64,000 nt of DNA from Aspidapion aeneum (Eukaryota > Arthropoda > Insecta > Coleoptera > Brentidae), in NCBI GenBank assembly GCA_963576565.1, contig OY755042.1:7464372-7528371 (forward strand), written 5' to 3'. A program made the position numbers and the translations under genes. Shown here in pieces: positions 46,324 through 58,719 of this stretch. Every line of letters starts with the position of its first letter. The first letter of the stretch is position 1. The notes beneath the pieces are model-generated. The model was not told the origin of the DNA, searched no databases, and saw only the letters and a program-made list of their open reading frames with translations.

Positions 46324-49136
46324 TCCACTTGAATGCTCAATGTATAAGCACAAGTATTGATGCAATAAATGCAGTTGTAGAGGACCACCAAGACTGTTTT
46401 GCATTTTGCATAACCGAACACTGGCAAACGGAGGAGCAGTTGAAAAGCTATAACCTAAAAAACTTAAAGCTTGTATCAGCTTATTGTAGAAATGCAAATG
46501 AGCATGGAGGTGCAGCTGTCTACATAAAAGACACCCTTGTTGCCAGAGCTAGAGATGACATTACTAGATTATCAGAAAGATCTATCTTTGAGTGTGCTGC
46601 TGCAGAGGTGTTTATTGCCAAAAGGAAAGTAGTCATTCTATCAATCTATAGGACTATAGAACCTCAAGAACTAATAAATAAACTTGATCAAATTCTCTGT
46701 GATCTAGTTGATAAGGAATCTATAATTTTTTTAGCGGGCGATTTTAATTTAGAAATCCTGTTGCAGGATGCGAGATGGCCAGGTATTTTTAAGAACTTTC
46801 TTAGCTCTTTTAATATAACTCCCTCTATAACAGAATACACACGTATAGATGGTGTCAAAAAGTCGTGCATTGATAATATATACACAAATCTCGAAGTTTG
46901 CTCATCTCAGGTTTTTAACCCTCACACATCTGATCACACTGCCCAGCTCCTGACATTTGAAGCTGGATCCAAGCAAACCATACCTAAAATTAAAAGAATC
47001 TTTAATCAGGAAAGCAAAGAACTCTTTAAATTTTTGCTGGGAGAGGCAAACTGGGGTGAGATAGCTGGGTGTAGTGTGTCTGACATAAATATGCAGTGGG
47101 AATCATTCTCTAGAATCTTTAAAACTATTTTTGAACAATGTTTTCCGATGAAAGAGTTCATCCCACGAAAAAATAACAAAAAAAAATGGTCAAACACACC
47201 TGAGTTGACAGCTTGTAAACAAAGACTTGACATTTTGTATACAATGAGTGTAAATAATAACCAATATAGAGATGAATACCGGGCTGAAAAACGCAGGTAC
47301 AACTTTCTCCTAATAGAGTCAAAAAAATCTTATTATCAGAGGAAGTTCGAAGCTTCTGACAACAAAACAAAATCTTCCTGGGAAATTGTAAAAGAGATCA
47401 GAGGTGGTAGCTCAAAATCTAATACAGTAGGCCTCCAAGGCGATCCCCAAACTCTTTGTGAAGAAATCAATGAATTTATGGCAATGGCAGCTTCAAATGC
47501 TATTAAAAAAATTAAACCCGTGGACCACTTTCACATTGACCTAAACCCCAGTTCAGAGTGCATGTATTTGTCTCCAGTCTCTAATACAGAAATTCTTGAT
47601 ATTATCAAAAATTTAAAAAACAAACACAGTTCTGGGTATGATGAGGTCTCAACCAACCTTATTAAATTTGTTGCATCAGAGATTAGCTTTCCTCTTTCCA
47701 TCATAGTCAACAACTCTTTAAAATATGGAATTTTTCCAAAAAATCTAAAATTAGCTATTGTTAAGCCACTCCACAAAAAAGGTGACCCTTCAAAAATAGA
47801 AAACTATCGGCCAATAAGCCTCCTTCCATCTTTTTCAAAGATCTTTGAAAATGTCATGCTCACTAGGCTTCAAAAATTTTTCACCTCACGAAACCTACTC
47901 AGTAACACCCAGCATGGGTTTTTTAAGGGCAGATCGGTTGAGACTGCAACATATGACTTTATAGCGAAAATATTGGAAAACTTTGAAAATAAATCAAAAA
48001 CCTTGGGAGCTTTCTTAGATCTCTCAAAGGCCTTTGATAGCCTTGATCATAACATACTTTTGAGAAAAATGGAACTTTATGGAATACAAGGTCCAGCCTT
48101 CTGCTGGATAGAGTCATATTTGTCTGAGCGGTCTCAAAAGGTTTGCCTGGAAATGGAGGGATGCAAGACATTTTCAGAAGCCATAAACATAAACTTGGGA
48201 ATTCCACAAGGCAGCATATTAGGACCTTTTCTGTTTCTAGTATACATTAATGACCTACCTCAAGCTGTAGTTGATGAATCAACAAGTGTAATCAACTATG
48301 CAGATGACACAAATGAACTCACATGGGCAAAAACACTTGAAGAACTTTTTCTAAAGGCAAATCAGGGTCTTGAGAGGACAGAGAGGTGGTTTGGAGGCAA
48401 CAAACTCTTGTTAAATTGCAATAAGTCAGTTTTCATATGTTTTAGAACAGCTCAATCAAATGATCAATATCCAGAATAAGTAGAACTACTCAATGAACCT
48501 GTCGAACTATCTACCACTGTCATATTTCTAGGACTTCACATTGATCAACATTTGAGTTGGGAGCTACAAATTGAAACTGTCTGCAAAAAACTAAATTCCG
48601 CTTGCTATTCTTTAAGAGTTCTTCATCATTATTTGGATCGCAAAGTCCTACTCTCAGTTTATTATGCAAATTACTATTCAATCTTATGGTATGGTGTAAT
48701 ATTTTGGGGAGGAGCCATGGGCGCTTCTGAGATTTTGATTTTACAAAAAAAAGTGGTTCGATTGCTTTTGGGAATGCGAACACGCGACTCCTGCAGGGGA
48801 AAATTTAAATTTTTAAACATCCTAACTTTTCAAGGTGTATATATTTATGAGTGCATTATGTTTCTCTTTAAAAACTTTTCTTTATTTCAACATCTTTTAC
48901 CAACTCACGAATACAGCACAAGGAGTGTGAACTGTTTGAATATTCCAGTCCATAGATTATCTATAACTGAACGTAGTCCTCTATATGCGTGTGTAAAATT
49001 TTATAACAAACTACCAATTTCTATCCAGCAAGAAAAAATATTGAAGGTTTTTAAAAAAAGAGCTTTTCAGTATATTGTCTCCATAGAACCGTACACTGTC
49101 TCTGAATATCTGGAGTTCTCTCATCCTGCAACATAA
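46248..49136 (+). pseudogene. LINE ORF2: APE endonuclease and reverse transcriptase, one in-frame stop
   Basis: Counting residues from 46287, the endonuclease opens with WSIIHLNAQ (10-18), has GDFNLEI at 151-157, and TSDHTAQLL ends the domain. RT motifs follow in order: KPLHKKGDPSKIENYRPISL, QHGFFKGRSVETA, FLDLSKAFDSLDHN, GIPQGSILGPFLFLVYINDL and the catalytic NYADDTNE (YADD 671-674). A TAA at 48477-48479 interrupts the thumb, and the same frame resumes directly (VELLNEPVELST, LGLHIDQHLSWELQ) to the stop at 49134-49136 with FYNKLPISIQ near the end. It overlaps ORF1 in the -1 frame and has no ATG before the endonuclease, so translation would need frameshifting or reinitiation. Catalytic residues are intact. 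Confidence 0.88.
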
Positions 49137-49437
49137 CACTCTAGTCAGCATGTTTTAATTGTGTGATTTTAATTATTTTTTATGTGTTTTTTAATTTTAA
49201 TGTAACTTAATTTTATCTATAGGGTTTTAAAAATATGTGGGTTTTAGCTAATGTCATATACATTTATATGTTTTTTAAGGTCATTTTATAGCCAAATATC
49301 TTTTTTTTTTTACTATTTTAAATGTTGTAATACTATTACTATTGGGTACTTTTTAACATTTTTTTTTGTGACGATATTTGCTCAATTATGTTTGTAAAAA
49401 TTTATGCAAATAAATATATACTCTACTCTACTCTACT

Positions 49438-50217
49438 CATGCGTGGTCAAATTATCACAGTATTTAATGGTCTGAAGCTAAGCTTAGTCAACCAACATAT
49501 CCAACATATGGAAACCACTCTTTATGGAAAACAAGCGTCTTAGGATTAAAAAAGAGGGCGTGCCACACTTGACTGTAAACCATACTTGAAAACGATTAGA
49601 CACTTACTAACCGAAACGTCGTTTTTACAATAAATAAAGACAATGAAAGTCCGGAATTTTGTTTCTACTCAATCTTATCTACAAGAATAATATATATTAT
49701 AATCTATAATCTTTGTCTACAAGCTTCAAATAAAACACGAATAATTAGTGACGTCGCAACGAGACCTTAAAGTTTAAGCTAGAAACGTAGCTTTTGTCAA
49801 ATATCTCAAAAACAGTAATACGCAGGACAATTTTGTTTTTATTTTTGAGTTGTACAGTATTACATATCCCTCTTATCGAACGACTGACAAACTCTTAACT
49901 TGGAATTATTACTGATGGATTTTGAAAAAGACCAAAAAAAATTGGTTATGGAATCGCGGGTGAAAAGGATAAACCGGTTCTTAAATATAAAAAAATAATT
50001 TTCCGCGTTAAACCTTTAAGCTAATAGAAACAAAACAAGAAACAAACTTGTATGCTGCAGTCGAAAACCGAATGAGAACGAACTAGCGGATTTTATTTCG
50101 TTCTTAGATTCTTCTCCAGTAACAACAGAGTAGGAGAAGCACACGCGACTCTGCGTAGACTGCGGCCAAGAAAACACCCAAAGGTTCACATACATAGAGG
50201 TATATTACAGTGGCGGA
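49438..50217. other. Intronic non-coding stretch
   Basis: No gene. An ACCGAAACGTCGTTTTTACA string near 49610 followed by AATAAA recalls a transposon tail. Confidence 0.4.
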
Positions 50218-50461
50218 TCCAGGGGGGGAGGGGCACTTGCCCCCCCCCGAGAATTTTTTGAATATACAAAAAATGAGTAAAAAGTAAGGTTTTTGCTAAT
50301 AAAAATACAAAATTTTTGCTTGCGGGACATGAAAGTGTCTATTGTTATTATCATCGAAATTACAACCACTTTTATTAATAAATTATCCTGAATTTGTAGC
50401 CGTTTTTTACCAACAGAGAATGTCACCTAAAGTGCCCCCCCCCCCCCCCGGAGAAGCACTG
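50218..50461. mobile_element. hAT-like MITE with poly-G/poly-C ends
   Basis: CAGTGGCGGATCCAGGGGGG at the left, CCCCCCGGAGAAGCACTG at the right. The CAGTGGCGGATCCAG start is a widespread insect non-autonomous hAT terminus. An 8-bp target duplication is not evident. Confidence 0.6.
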
Positions 50462-50984
50462 TAGGGGTCAGCTAACAGCTTAATTTTAAAAATCTACAAT
50501 GGCAACTTAATTAATAATTTTACTCAGTTAGAGGTTGAACCGTAAAGAAAATTCATTTATTTTTAACACTCACTATTGTACGATATTAAATTAAAGTAAC
50601 TCACGTTATTGTATTCAACCCATCACATCACTTAACTTTGACTTTAACCACTGACTAACACTTGACAACACCTTACTTGTAGAGACTGTGAGCTTAAATT
50701 AAATAAAAAAAGAATAGATCCTAGCCTTTTTATCAACTCGGTTCGATGATGAAATATCCGCCAAATCAAGGTTCTAAAGCCTCGAGACAAAAACGGCGCC
50801 AACCTAATTTTAATTAGGACAGCCAAACAAGGCAAAATCTTTACTCTGTGTTTGCATGGCTTTGCGCATTGCTAAAAATAAAAGCAGGCAGACCGCAAGG
50901 TTAATCCCACTACGCCAAACTTTGATACTTGAAAATCACGAGCAGGAAATCTTGATGTTGTTCCCCACTTTAACACTTGTTATA
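50462..50984. other. Intronic non-coding stretch
   Basis: Nothing certain. Confidence 0.4.
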
Positions 50985-51180
50985 AAAGCGCGATCTGGAT
51001 AGCAAAAGAGATCAATCGGAGTAGATCAATCGGAGTAGATAAATCGGAGTAGATTAATCAGAGTAGATCAGTTGTAATATTTAAATCAATCGGAGTAGAT
51101 CAGTCGGAGTATTAATTTTAATCGGAATCATGAGTTAAGATCAGTTCAAATCAGTCAAAAACTTAATATCATTCGTAATA
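50985..51180 (+). promoter_or_regulatory. TATA-box-like promoter next to 14-bp tandem repeats
   Basis: TTATAAAAGCGCG at 50990-51002 is followed by four 14-base units GATCAATCGGAGTA (51010-51065) and by three further ATCAGT-type, initiator-like strings. Spacing fits an RNA polymerase II start within the repeats. It could be the promoter part of an LTR or a transposon; no LTR partner is seen. Confidence 0.35.
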
Positions 51181-52088
51181 AGTTATGATTTTTGAATCCA
51201 AACCAAAAAGTGAAAATAAGTAAATAAATAATAAAAGTGACTAAATGTGCCAAAGGTAACTGTAATGCCACAAAACAAAAAACTAAGTAGTGTTAAATAT
51301 TAGTGGTGGCATTCTGGCTGTAATTATGGTGAGAGATTTATTTTGAACTTTAATCTATCGGTTGTTGCTTAAAATTCGTGGACTATGAAAATTGACTTTG
51401 AATCATTTTGTTTTACCATACAAACTTTTGCTCACAAGAGCGTTTTGCTAATATGTTAACTGATAGACTATGGTCAAAAAGAGTTTATTGAAAAATATGA
51501 ATTTAATGTTATAGTTTTAACTTTTGTGTGACTTGAATCAAAATAACGACATGCAATACTTTGGAATATGTACTATATTTTATTTATCAATATATAATAA
51601 CCAGCTTTAAAGAAAGTGTTTAATTTATATCAATAACACGGTTGCAAACAAAGCAATATACGCTAAAACGCTTACGCTAAAAAGATGGTAAAGATTTTGT
51701 AACTGCACCCGGGGTAACTTAGAAAAATATTCGCTCGGTTTTCACGAAACCCTGGGGCAGCTTCACAGCACCTTTGGATTCGCCCTTGGTATATTATAGT
51801 AAAACGAAAAAATGTAATAGTAATTAATAATAATTATAATTAATTACCGAATCGGCGAAAAACATAAAAGTCAAAATTCTATCATTTACTGCTGGATAAG
51901 AAATAATTTTATTAAATGTACCCAAAATCCAACAGAGTGTTTTTGATTTTTTTTTCAAAACAAAAAGCATATTTGTTTGTTTGTTGCTGATTCTTGAAAA
52001 GACGCTCTCCAAAGAATATGCAAAATTTAACCTATCAACTGAAATACAAATAAATAAGATTTGGAAGTCAGTGGCGTAGTTAAAAAAA
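51181..52088. other. Intronic non-coding stretch
   Basis: Nothing certain. CAGTGGCGTAGTT at 52070-52082 is a possible hAT-like end cut by the next repeat. Confidence 0.4.
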
Positions 52089-52648
52089 ATACTCTGCCAA
52101 TATATGGGCCCCTAAGCTCACACTATAGTTATAGTGTACGTGTGAGCTAATATAACTAAAAACTGAAATATATTTTATTCAACTCCAGACTAAATTACCT
52201 TTTGTTTGATACCACACAAGCCATGTTTTGACTTAAACTCAAATTTTTGAAATCTACTTCCACCCTTACAAAAATAACAAAAACTAAAATATATTTTGTT
52301 AAACTCCGGACTCAATTACCTTTCGTTTGATATCACACACGCCATATTTTCACTTAAACTCTAATTTTTAAAATATACCCCCACCCTTTTTGTTTTAAAT
52401 AAAATAAGATGTATTTTGTTTAACTGCAGACTCAATTACCTTTCGTTTAATATCACACACGCCATATTTTCACATAAACTCTAATTTTTGAAATCTACCC
52501 TCACCCTTTTATTTGGTTTGTGTTCGGTGGATTTTGTTCATTTTTAAATGGGACCATCTCGACCCAAGACCCAGCCTAGGTACCGAATTTCATTAAAATC
52601 GACCAAGCGGTTTTTGAGTTATGCGCGTTGGTCGTTACAGACAGACAC

Positions 52649-52695
<47 letters not shown>

Positions 52696-52853
52696 TACAG
52701 ACAGACAGACAGACGGCGCAACAAAAAAGTTTCAAAATCATCTGAAACGCAAAGATATATAAAAATTTTTGAAATCGGAGCAACTTTTTTTTTTCTCGAA
52801 AAAATTAGGATCACCATAGCTCACACTACTATAGTATAGTATATGTGTGAGCT
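52089..52853 (-). mobile_element. Hairpin-ended helentron-like element, copy 7 (only reverse copy)
   Basis: Reverse complement of the family: starts ATACTCTGCCAATATATGGG and ends CTATAGTATAGTATATGTGTGAGCT. Three internal units and the longest CAGA array here (52641-52712). Confidence 0.82.
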
Positions 52854-53006
52854 AATATATTAATAAAAATTTTGGAAAAATATATGTTTTTAAATAACTA
52901 TATTGATTTGCGCGAAAGACATAATAAATAAGATTCGTTGTGTGTAGTGTATTTGCTTCATATGGCGGCAAGCCCGGGTCAAATCCTGGCTAGGTACCGG
53001 GCTAGT

Positions 53007-53740
53007 AGCTCACACATATACTATACTATAGTAGTGTGAGCTATGGTGATCCTAATTTTTTCGAGAAAAAAAAAGTTGCTCCGATTTCAAAAATTTTTAT
53101 ATATCTTTGCGTTTCAGATGATTTTGAAACTTTTTTGTTGCGCCGTCTGTCTGTCTGTCTGTATGTCTGTCTGTCTGTCTGTGTGTCTGTCTGTAACGAC
53201 CAACGCGCATAACTCAAAAACCGCTTGGCCGATTTTAATGAAATTTGGTTCCTAGGCTGGGTCTTGCGTCGAGATGGTCCCATTTAAAAATGAACAAAAT
53301 CCACCGAACACAAACCAAATAAAAGGGTGGGGGTAGATTTAAAAAATTAGAGTTTATGTGAAAATATGGCGTGTGTGATATCAAACGAAAGGTAATTAAG
53401 TCCGGAGTTCAACAAAATACCTTTTAGTTTTTGTTTTTTTTAAGGGTGGGGGTATATTTCAAAAATTAGAGTTTAAGTGAAAATATGGCGTGTGTGATAT
53501 CAAACGAAAGGTAATTAAGTCCGGAGTTCAACAAAATACCTTTTAGTTTTTATTTTTTTTAAGGGTGGGGGTGGATTTCAAAAATTTGAGTTTAAGTCAA
53601 AACATGGCTTGTGTGGTATCAAACAAAAGGTAATTTAGTGTGGAGTTGAATAAAATATATTTCAGTTTTTAGTTATATTAGCTCACATAACTATAGTACC
53701 TAGTGTGAGCTTAGGGGCCCATATATTGGCAGAGTATTTT
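53007..53740 (+). mobile_element. Hairpin-ended helentron-like element, copy 8
   Basis: Complete apart from a shortened 3' hairpin loop (CACATAACTATAGTACC). The last three units show local homogenisation: two neighbouring units share the CCGGAGTTCAACAAAATACC variant. Confidence 0.82.
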
Positions 53741-53896
53741 TTATAACAACAATAATTAATCCCCTTCTAACTTTTTTATTATTTGTAGTATGGAAACCAA
53801 ACAAAAAGTTTGTTTCTTATGAAATTATTGCTGTTTGTCAACTACCCCAATTAAAAAAAATATTTTTTTAAATTATTATGCCGCGACAAAACTTAC

Positions 53897-54064
53897 CACT
53901 CAATGTTAAACTCAACGGATTAATCTGCATATTTCTGTCTTTGTTGTAATTGATAATGTATCCAGCTAGCTCTTTGTTTTTTTTTTCTAAGGCTTCTATC
54001 GCTCTTCGAATCGGGGTGATTTCTTTGGTTACAAATGATTCCACAGGAAACCATCTTAAAATAC
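53897..54064 (-). CDS. DOCK-family RhoGEF exon: DHR2 middle segment
   Basis: Encodes ILRWFPVESFVTKEITPIRR, then AIEALEKKNKELAGYIINYN and NPLSLTLS. The LPG|ILRWF junction with the preceding exon, and the ITPIxxAI-E run, are hallmarks of the DHR2 domain between lobes B and C. Acceptor CTTTTTTAG|GT and donor GAGTG|GTAAGT bound 168 bases. It begins with two codon bases and ends in phase 1, matching both neighbours exactly. The intron to the next exon is about 10.3 kb. Confidence 0.92.
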
Positions 54065-54255
54065 CTAAAAAAGAAAATGGAGGTCACGTTATAACTTTCT
54101 TCTCACTCACTCAATACCGCCAGGCCGATCAATAAAGTATTTTAAAATGTGTGGGTTAGGTTTTTGTTGTGGAGCAGAAGCACCGACCGAGGATGTTCAC
54201 AGGCTCGGGCGTTTGATTTGAGGCCCCACAGCGCTCGGCAGCTTTTCCTCTTTTT

Positions 54256-55184
54256 AGCTCACACATATACTATACTATAGTAGTGTGAGCTATGGTGATC
54301 CTAATTTTTTCGAGAAAAAAAAAGTTGCTCCGATTTCAAAAATTTTTATATATCTTTGCGTTTTACATGATTTTGAAACTTTTTTGTCGCGCCGTCTGTC
54401 TGTCTGTCTGTATGTCTCTGTCTGTCTGTCTGTCTGTATGTCTGTCTGTAACGACCAACGCGCATAACTCAAAAACCACTTGGTCGATTTTAATGAAATT
54501 TGGTACCTAGGCTGGGTCTTGGGTCGAGATGGTCCCATTTAAAAATGAACAAAATCCACCGAACACAAGCCAAATAAAAGGGTGGGGGAAGATTTTAAAA
54601 ATTAAAGTTTATGTGAAAATATGGCGTGTGTGATATCAAACGAAAGGTAATTGAGTATGGAGTTAAACAAAATACATTTTAGTTTTTTTTTCTTCAAAAA
54701 GGGTGGGGGTAGATTTCAAAAATTTGAGTTTAAGTCAAAACATGGCTTTTGTGGTAAAAGGGTGGGGGAAGATTTCAAAAATTAGAGTTTATGTGAAAAT
54801 ATGGCGTGTGTGATATCAAACGAAAGGTAATTGAGTATGGAGTTAAACCAAATACATTTGAGCTTTTTTTTACTCAAAAAGGGTGGGGGTAGATTTCAAA
54901 AATTAGAGTTTACATGAAAATATGGCGTGTGTGATATCAAACGAAAGGTAATTGAGTCCGGAGTTAAACAAAATACATTTTAGTTTTTGTTTTTTTAAGG
55001 GTGGGGGTAGATTTCAAAAATTTGAGTTTAAGTCAAAACATGGCTTGTGTGGTATCAAACAAAAGGTAATTTAGTGTGGAGTTGAATAAGATATATCTCA
55101 AGTTTTAGTTTTATTAGCTGGCACGTACACTATAACTATAGTACCTAGTGTGAGCTTAGGGGCCCATATATTGGCAGAGTATTT
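54256..55184 (+). mobile_element. Hairpin-ended helentron-like element, copy 9 (expanded, five units)
   Basis: Five internal GGGTGGGGG units (54580, 54702, 54757, 54885, 55000), the most of any copy. A partial unit cut by GTGGTAAAAGGGTGG at 54754 marks the expansion point. The 3' hairpin has the variant AGCTGGCACG. Confidence 0.82.
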
Positions 55185-55189
55185 ATTAT

Positions 55190-56066
55190 GTATCCTATAG
55201 AGACCAAACAAAAAGTGGATATCTTATGAAATTATAGCGCTACTTGTCTACTACGCCAATAAAAAAAATTAACTAAAAAAATATTTTTAATTATTATAGC
55301 ATATTTAGATTATTTCTTGTAGCATTCAAAAATGAAAAAAGTTGATGGTTCCATGACGGGTCCATTAGCCCACTCTAAGTGAACTCCACGCTATATCAGC
55401 TTTAAAAACAGTTTTAGTAGATATCTCAGAGACGAAAGTTTTTGATTATTACACAAAGTATTGAGAAAAATGCATTTATTTATTTATTTAGACAAACATG
55501 CTAGCATAATGTATTAAAACAATACAATTTACAATGATGCAAAGATATCGTTGCAGCTTGTCGACAGTAGAAAGGGTGCTTAAAATGCCCAGCATTATCC
55601 CACTGTCAACAAGCGGCAAATACAACATTAAGATATCTAAAAGTAAACCCTTAAGAAAAAATCTTAAAATAATAATGCAAACGAAAGGGAGGAAAAGAAA
55701 GCAATACTCTCAATAATTTTTATTAATAAAAAGTGGATTAATACTCAAGGGAAATTAAACTAAAAATTAATGTAAGTATTGGCTATAAATCACCTAAATA
55801 CTAGTATACCTTGACGTCTAACACTAAACAAAGATAGAAAAAAAAATGTCAATGTGGACAAAATACTCATTATAATGACGCTGAATTAAGTTAAGGGGGG
55901 AGTTAAAATCAGAAGTAGTACGAAATTTTGAGTTATAGAAGAGAACTGAAATTCGAAGTTAATATCTAAACAATAAACGGGACAATTTATGTTATGGTTA
56001 AATATTTTGTAAATAATGATTAAGCTAAAAACTATTCAACGAGAACTCAAATTAAGGGTGTTATAC
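55190..56066. other. Intronic non-coding stretch, possible LINE tail
   Basis: On the - strand around 55510-55465, TGTTTGTCTAAATAAATAAA resembles a LINE 3' end with an A-rich tail. No coding exon seen. Confidence 0.4.
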
Positions 56067-56800
56067 TGTCAGGAATGTAAATTTCCCCTGACTATGCCAC
56101 TGTACGAAACCATCTTGTAAAAACGAAAAACGCAATTATGGTTCTGTTGAGATAAGAAAGTGGTTCGGCCTCCCTCCAAAATGGTAAACAGTTGGTTGCC
56201 GCCTACCTACACAGCAGGTGGTTGATGGGAGAAAAACTACTAAAAAGTGAAGAGTGGGAGTTGTAATGGTTAAGCGAGAAGGTTTTCCCTTCAAAGTGAT
56301 TGGACATGGAAAAACTGTGAGATAAGAAAATGTCTATAAAATGTATTTTATCTCTGTTTTTGTTTAGGTTATCTTGTTTAGCTCATTAGCTAGAATGTAA
56401 TGTAAACTTTAGGATTATCAGCAACGCCACTGACTTGGTTCCTCGAAGCTCTTTAAAGGGAGGATAATGGATTATTTAGGTCCAACCTACCGATTATAAA
56501 AACCCAAACTTGAAGGAGACAAGTCGGTAGTCACATTCTAAGTTTTGTTGAACTTAAACTTAAATTTCTAAAATTAATTGTCAGTAAAGAAACATAAGAT
56601 TTTTATATTTAAAGAATATTTTGCAGTTTGTTATTTTGGTAAGTTAAAGTTTTATTTTAATATTTTGGGTCTTGTTCGTTTTATAGGTCATAGGAAAAGT
56701 CTTGTAAAAATTTGTAAATTGCAACAGAGTTTTATTTTGTATTCATTAAAGTTTGTAATGTTTTTAAAACTGTTTTATATTTCTTTTATACACACAAGAG
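56067..56800 (+). promoter_or_regulatory. Possible solo LTR / promoter region
   Basis: TGTCAGGAATGTAAATTTCC could be an LTR start. GATTATAAAAACCC at about 56493 looks like a TATA box, followed about 30 bases later by CGGTAGTCACATTC, an initiator-like string. No matching second LTR, primer-binding site or definite target duplication could be established. Confidence 0.25.
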
Positions 56801-57089
56801 ATCTACTACGGTACCCTCGTTTAAGGGTTCGATTTAAAACAAAATCGTACCCGACAAGTCTGTCTGATGATTGTTGTCATAGCCTATTTATCCAATTTCT
56901 CTGTGAAATCTTTAAGATCAATCAATGTATTTGTGATATTGTGGATTCCAGATCACGCTCGCATACTCATAAATAAAACCCAAATTCTGAAACGCCTTTT
57001 TTTAATAGTCTCAATATGTTGTTCAAACGATAGTTAGAGTAACAGTAACAATATCTAACTATGTTAAAAGTTGTAAACTGATTTTATTT

Positions 57090-57410
57090 AATAAATACTT
57101 GAATACTTGAATACTATGTTAACTTTTTTTAAAGGAACAATGTTTATATGACAATCATATTGAATCTCTGATCTTAGCCTATTAAATTTTATATATTGAC
57201 ATATTTGAATATTTAAAAATAATCTATTATTAAAACAGTAAAAAAATAAGCTGTCCTTTGTGGTTTCACACAATCGTTAAGAGAATTAATAACTGAATAA
57301 AATTTCAAAACGTCTGCAAATTTTAGTTTTTGAGCATTAACAGGACAGGCGTCAATATCAGAAATAAAGAGCGAAACAAGGAGAGGTCCCAAATGGCAGC
57401 GTAGGTCAAT
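57090..57410 (-). pseudogene. LINE reverse transcriptase fragment
   Basis: The - strand from 57405 reads HLGPLLVSLFISDIDACPVN, then KLKFADVLKFYSVINSLNDC: the GxxLGPLLF and FADDxK motifs, with the second catalytic Asp changed to Val. Then, in another frame, KFNRLRSEIQYDCHINIVPL. This is the palm region of a jockey/CR1-like RT with a frameshift. Cut at its 5' side by a hairpin-family fragment (57414). Confidence 0.65.
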
Positions 57411-57413
57411 ATT

Positions 57414-57439
57414 AGCTCACACATATACTATACTATAGT
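57414..57439 (+). mobile_element. Tiny 5'-end fragment of the hairpin-ended family
   Basis: AGCTCACACATATACTATAC plus TATAG matches the 5' end exactly and then stops abruptly. Confidence 0.7.
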
Positions 57440-57535
57440 CCTTGCAATAAGGCTATTCCTTTTGCTTAATCACCCCGTAATTCTGGTAACAAAATGCACG
57501 TGTATTCTTAATTCAGTTTTAAACCACAGATTCCT

Positions 57536-57581
57536 AAGGTAACTGATAATGGGTGCTGCAATACTAATTATCAGTTACCTT
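57536..57581. repeat. Perfect 15-bp-stem hairpin
   Basis: AAGGTAACTGATAAT (57536-57550) and its exact complement ATTATCAGTTACCTT (57567-57581) enclose a 16-base loop. No T-run follows on the + strand. Perhaps a micro-MITE or a foldback footprint. Confidence 0.75.
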
Positions 57582-58719
57582 AAAATTAACACGACCGGTC
57601 ACCACCCTCTATAATAAGAATGGTGGATCGGTGTTTAAACTGTCAATCGTTTCGAAATTTCTGACTTTGAAAGGTGTTTGAAAGATTATCGCTTATTTTT
57701 TATTTAAATTGCTATTTGGAATAGTTGTTTAATTAACAAAAGTTTAATTCCCAAATTGATTTTAAATAGTGAAAAATGTATGTTCAGCGAATGTGCTTTA
57801 CTGGCATGTATTGAGTAATCAACTGGGGTGCACTGCCAACAAAGTTTCTACACTGGAAGATTTTCAATGTGACCGGCAGAAACTATGAACAAACCATAAA
57901 CTAATGATGATTTAATTTTTTAAAAAATGTTATTATCTACAATGTATTTCGAGCTGTTAAGTTAATCTAATCTTCGCAATTTGTTTTGTTAAAAACTATA
58001 ATTCAAATAGGGTTAGACAAAATTTTTTTTTTCGTAAATTGAAGTTTTAATTATTAATGCCTAAGCGTAAAGACTTAAATAAAAGTTAAATTAATATTAT
58101 TTGTAGTTTCCAAAATTGAAATTCAGCTCAACTCATATTAATCTAGGTACTTACTTATTTCTTTGTTATAATAATAGTATATGAGCATTTATATTTTTAG
58201 TTTAAAGTAAAATAAAACAGTATTTTATTATATTTTTTAATAAAAAAGATTCATACTAAAATTCCACACTTTTTATGGTTGACACATAGATCTTTTAAAA
58301 AGTGTAAAGAAGTTTTGACTTAACTGCAAAGGCTTTGGAAATCTCAACAAAAACTATATTGAGGACAAAACACATACAGATTCTTTCTGAGTGAATTAAA
58401 AAAAAAATTGAAACAATATATCATAAACTATAAAGATCTATATTGAGACTATTACTAATTACTAAGTTTAAAATGTTGCAATAGAACTTGAACAGCTCAT
58501 AGGATTAAGTTCAAATCGAATCACAAAAATTTTTATATTAATATTTAAGCATAAATGATTGTATGGTTCTCTCCTGGTTTAATGAAATAAAATAAATCTA
58601 AAATCTAACTAAAAAAACTAAAAAAAAAACAAACTACGCAAAAATAAGTCACATTTTCGAAAAACTTCATCTCATGAACTGCTATAGTCAGTTATGACGA
58701 GAGGAACGACATCAATAGT

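Larger units (their letters stand above)
45480..49437 (+). mobile_element. Nearly full-length jockey/CR1-like LINE
   Basis: Contains a gag-like ORF1, an overlapping EN-RT ORF2, a ~300-bp 3' UTR and a (CTACT)n tail at 49418-49437. The 5' end is uncertain and lies between the foldback end (45146) and about 45490. Damage is light (one ORF1 frameshift, one ORF2 stop), so this is a comparatively young insertion, in the DOCK intron and opposite to the gene. Confidence 0.85.

Noticed and set aside
52548..52839. Reading frames rich in QTDRQTDRQTD or SVCLSVCL in several places
   Set aside because: They are translations of the GTCT/CAGA microsatellite and core of the hairpin-ended repeat, on either strand. 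The same frames recur in every copy with indels.
52960..53000. tRNA-like B box (GGGTCAAATCC) suggesting a SINE
   Set aside because: No convincing A box at the right spacing, no cloverleaf and no second copy in the window.
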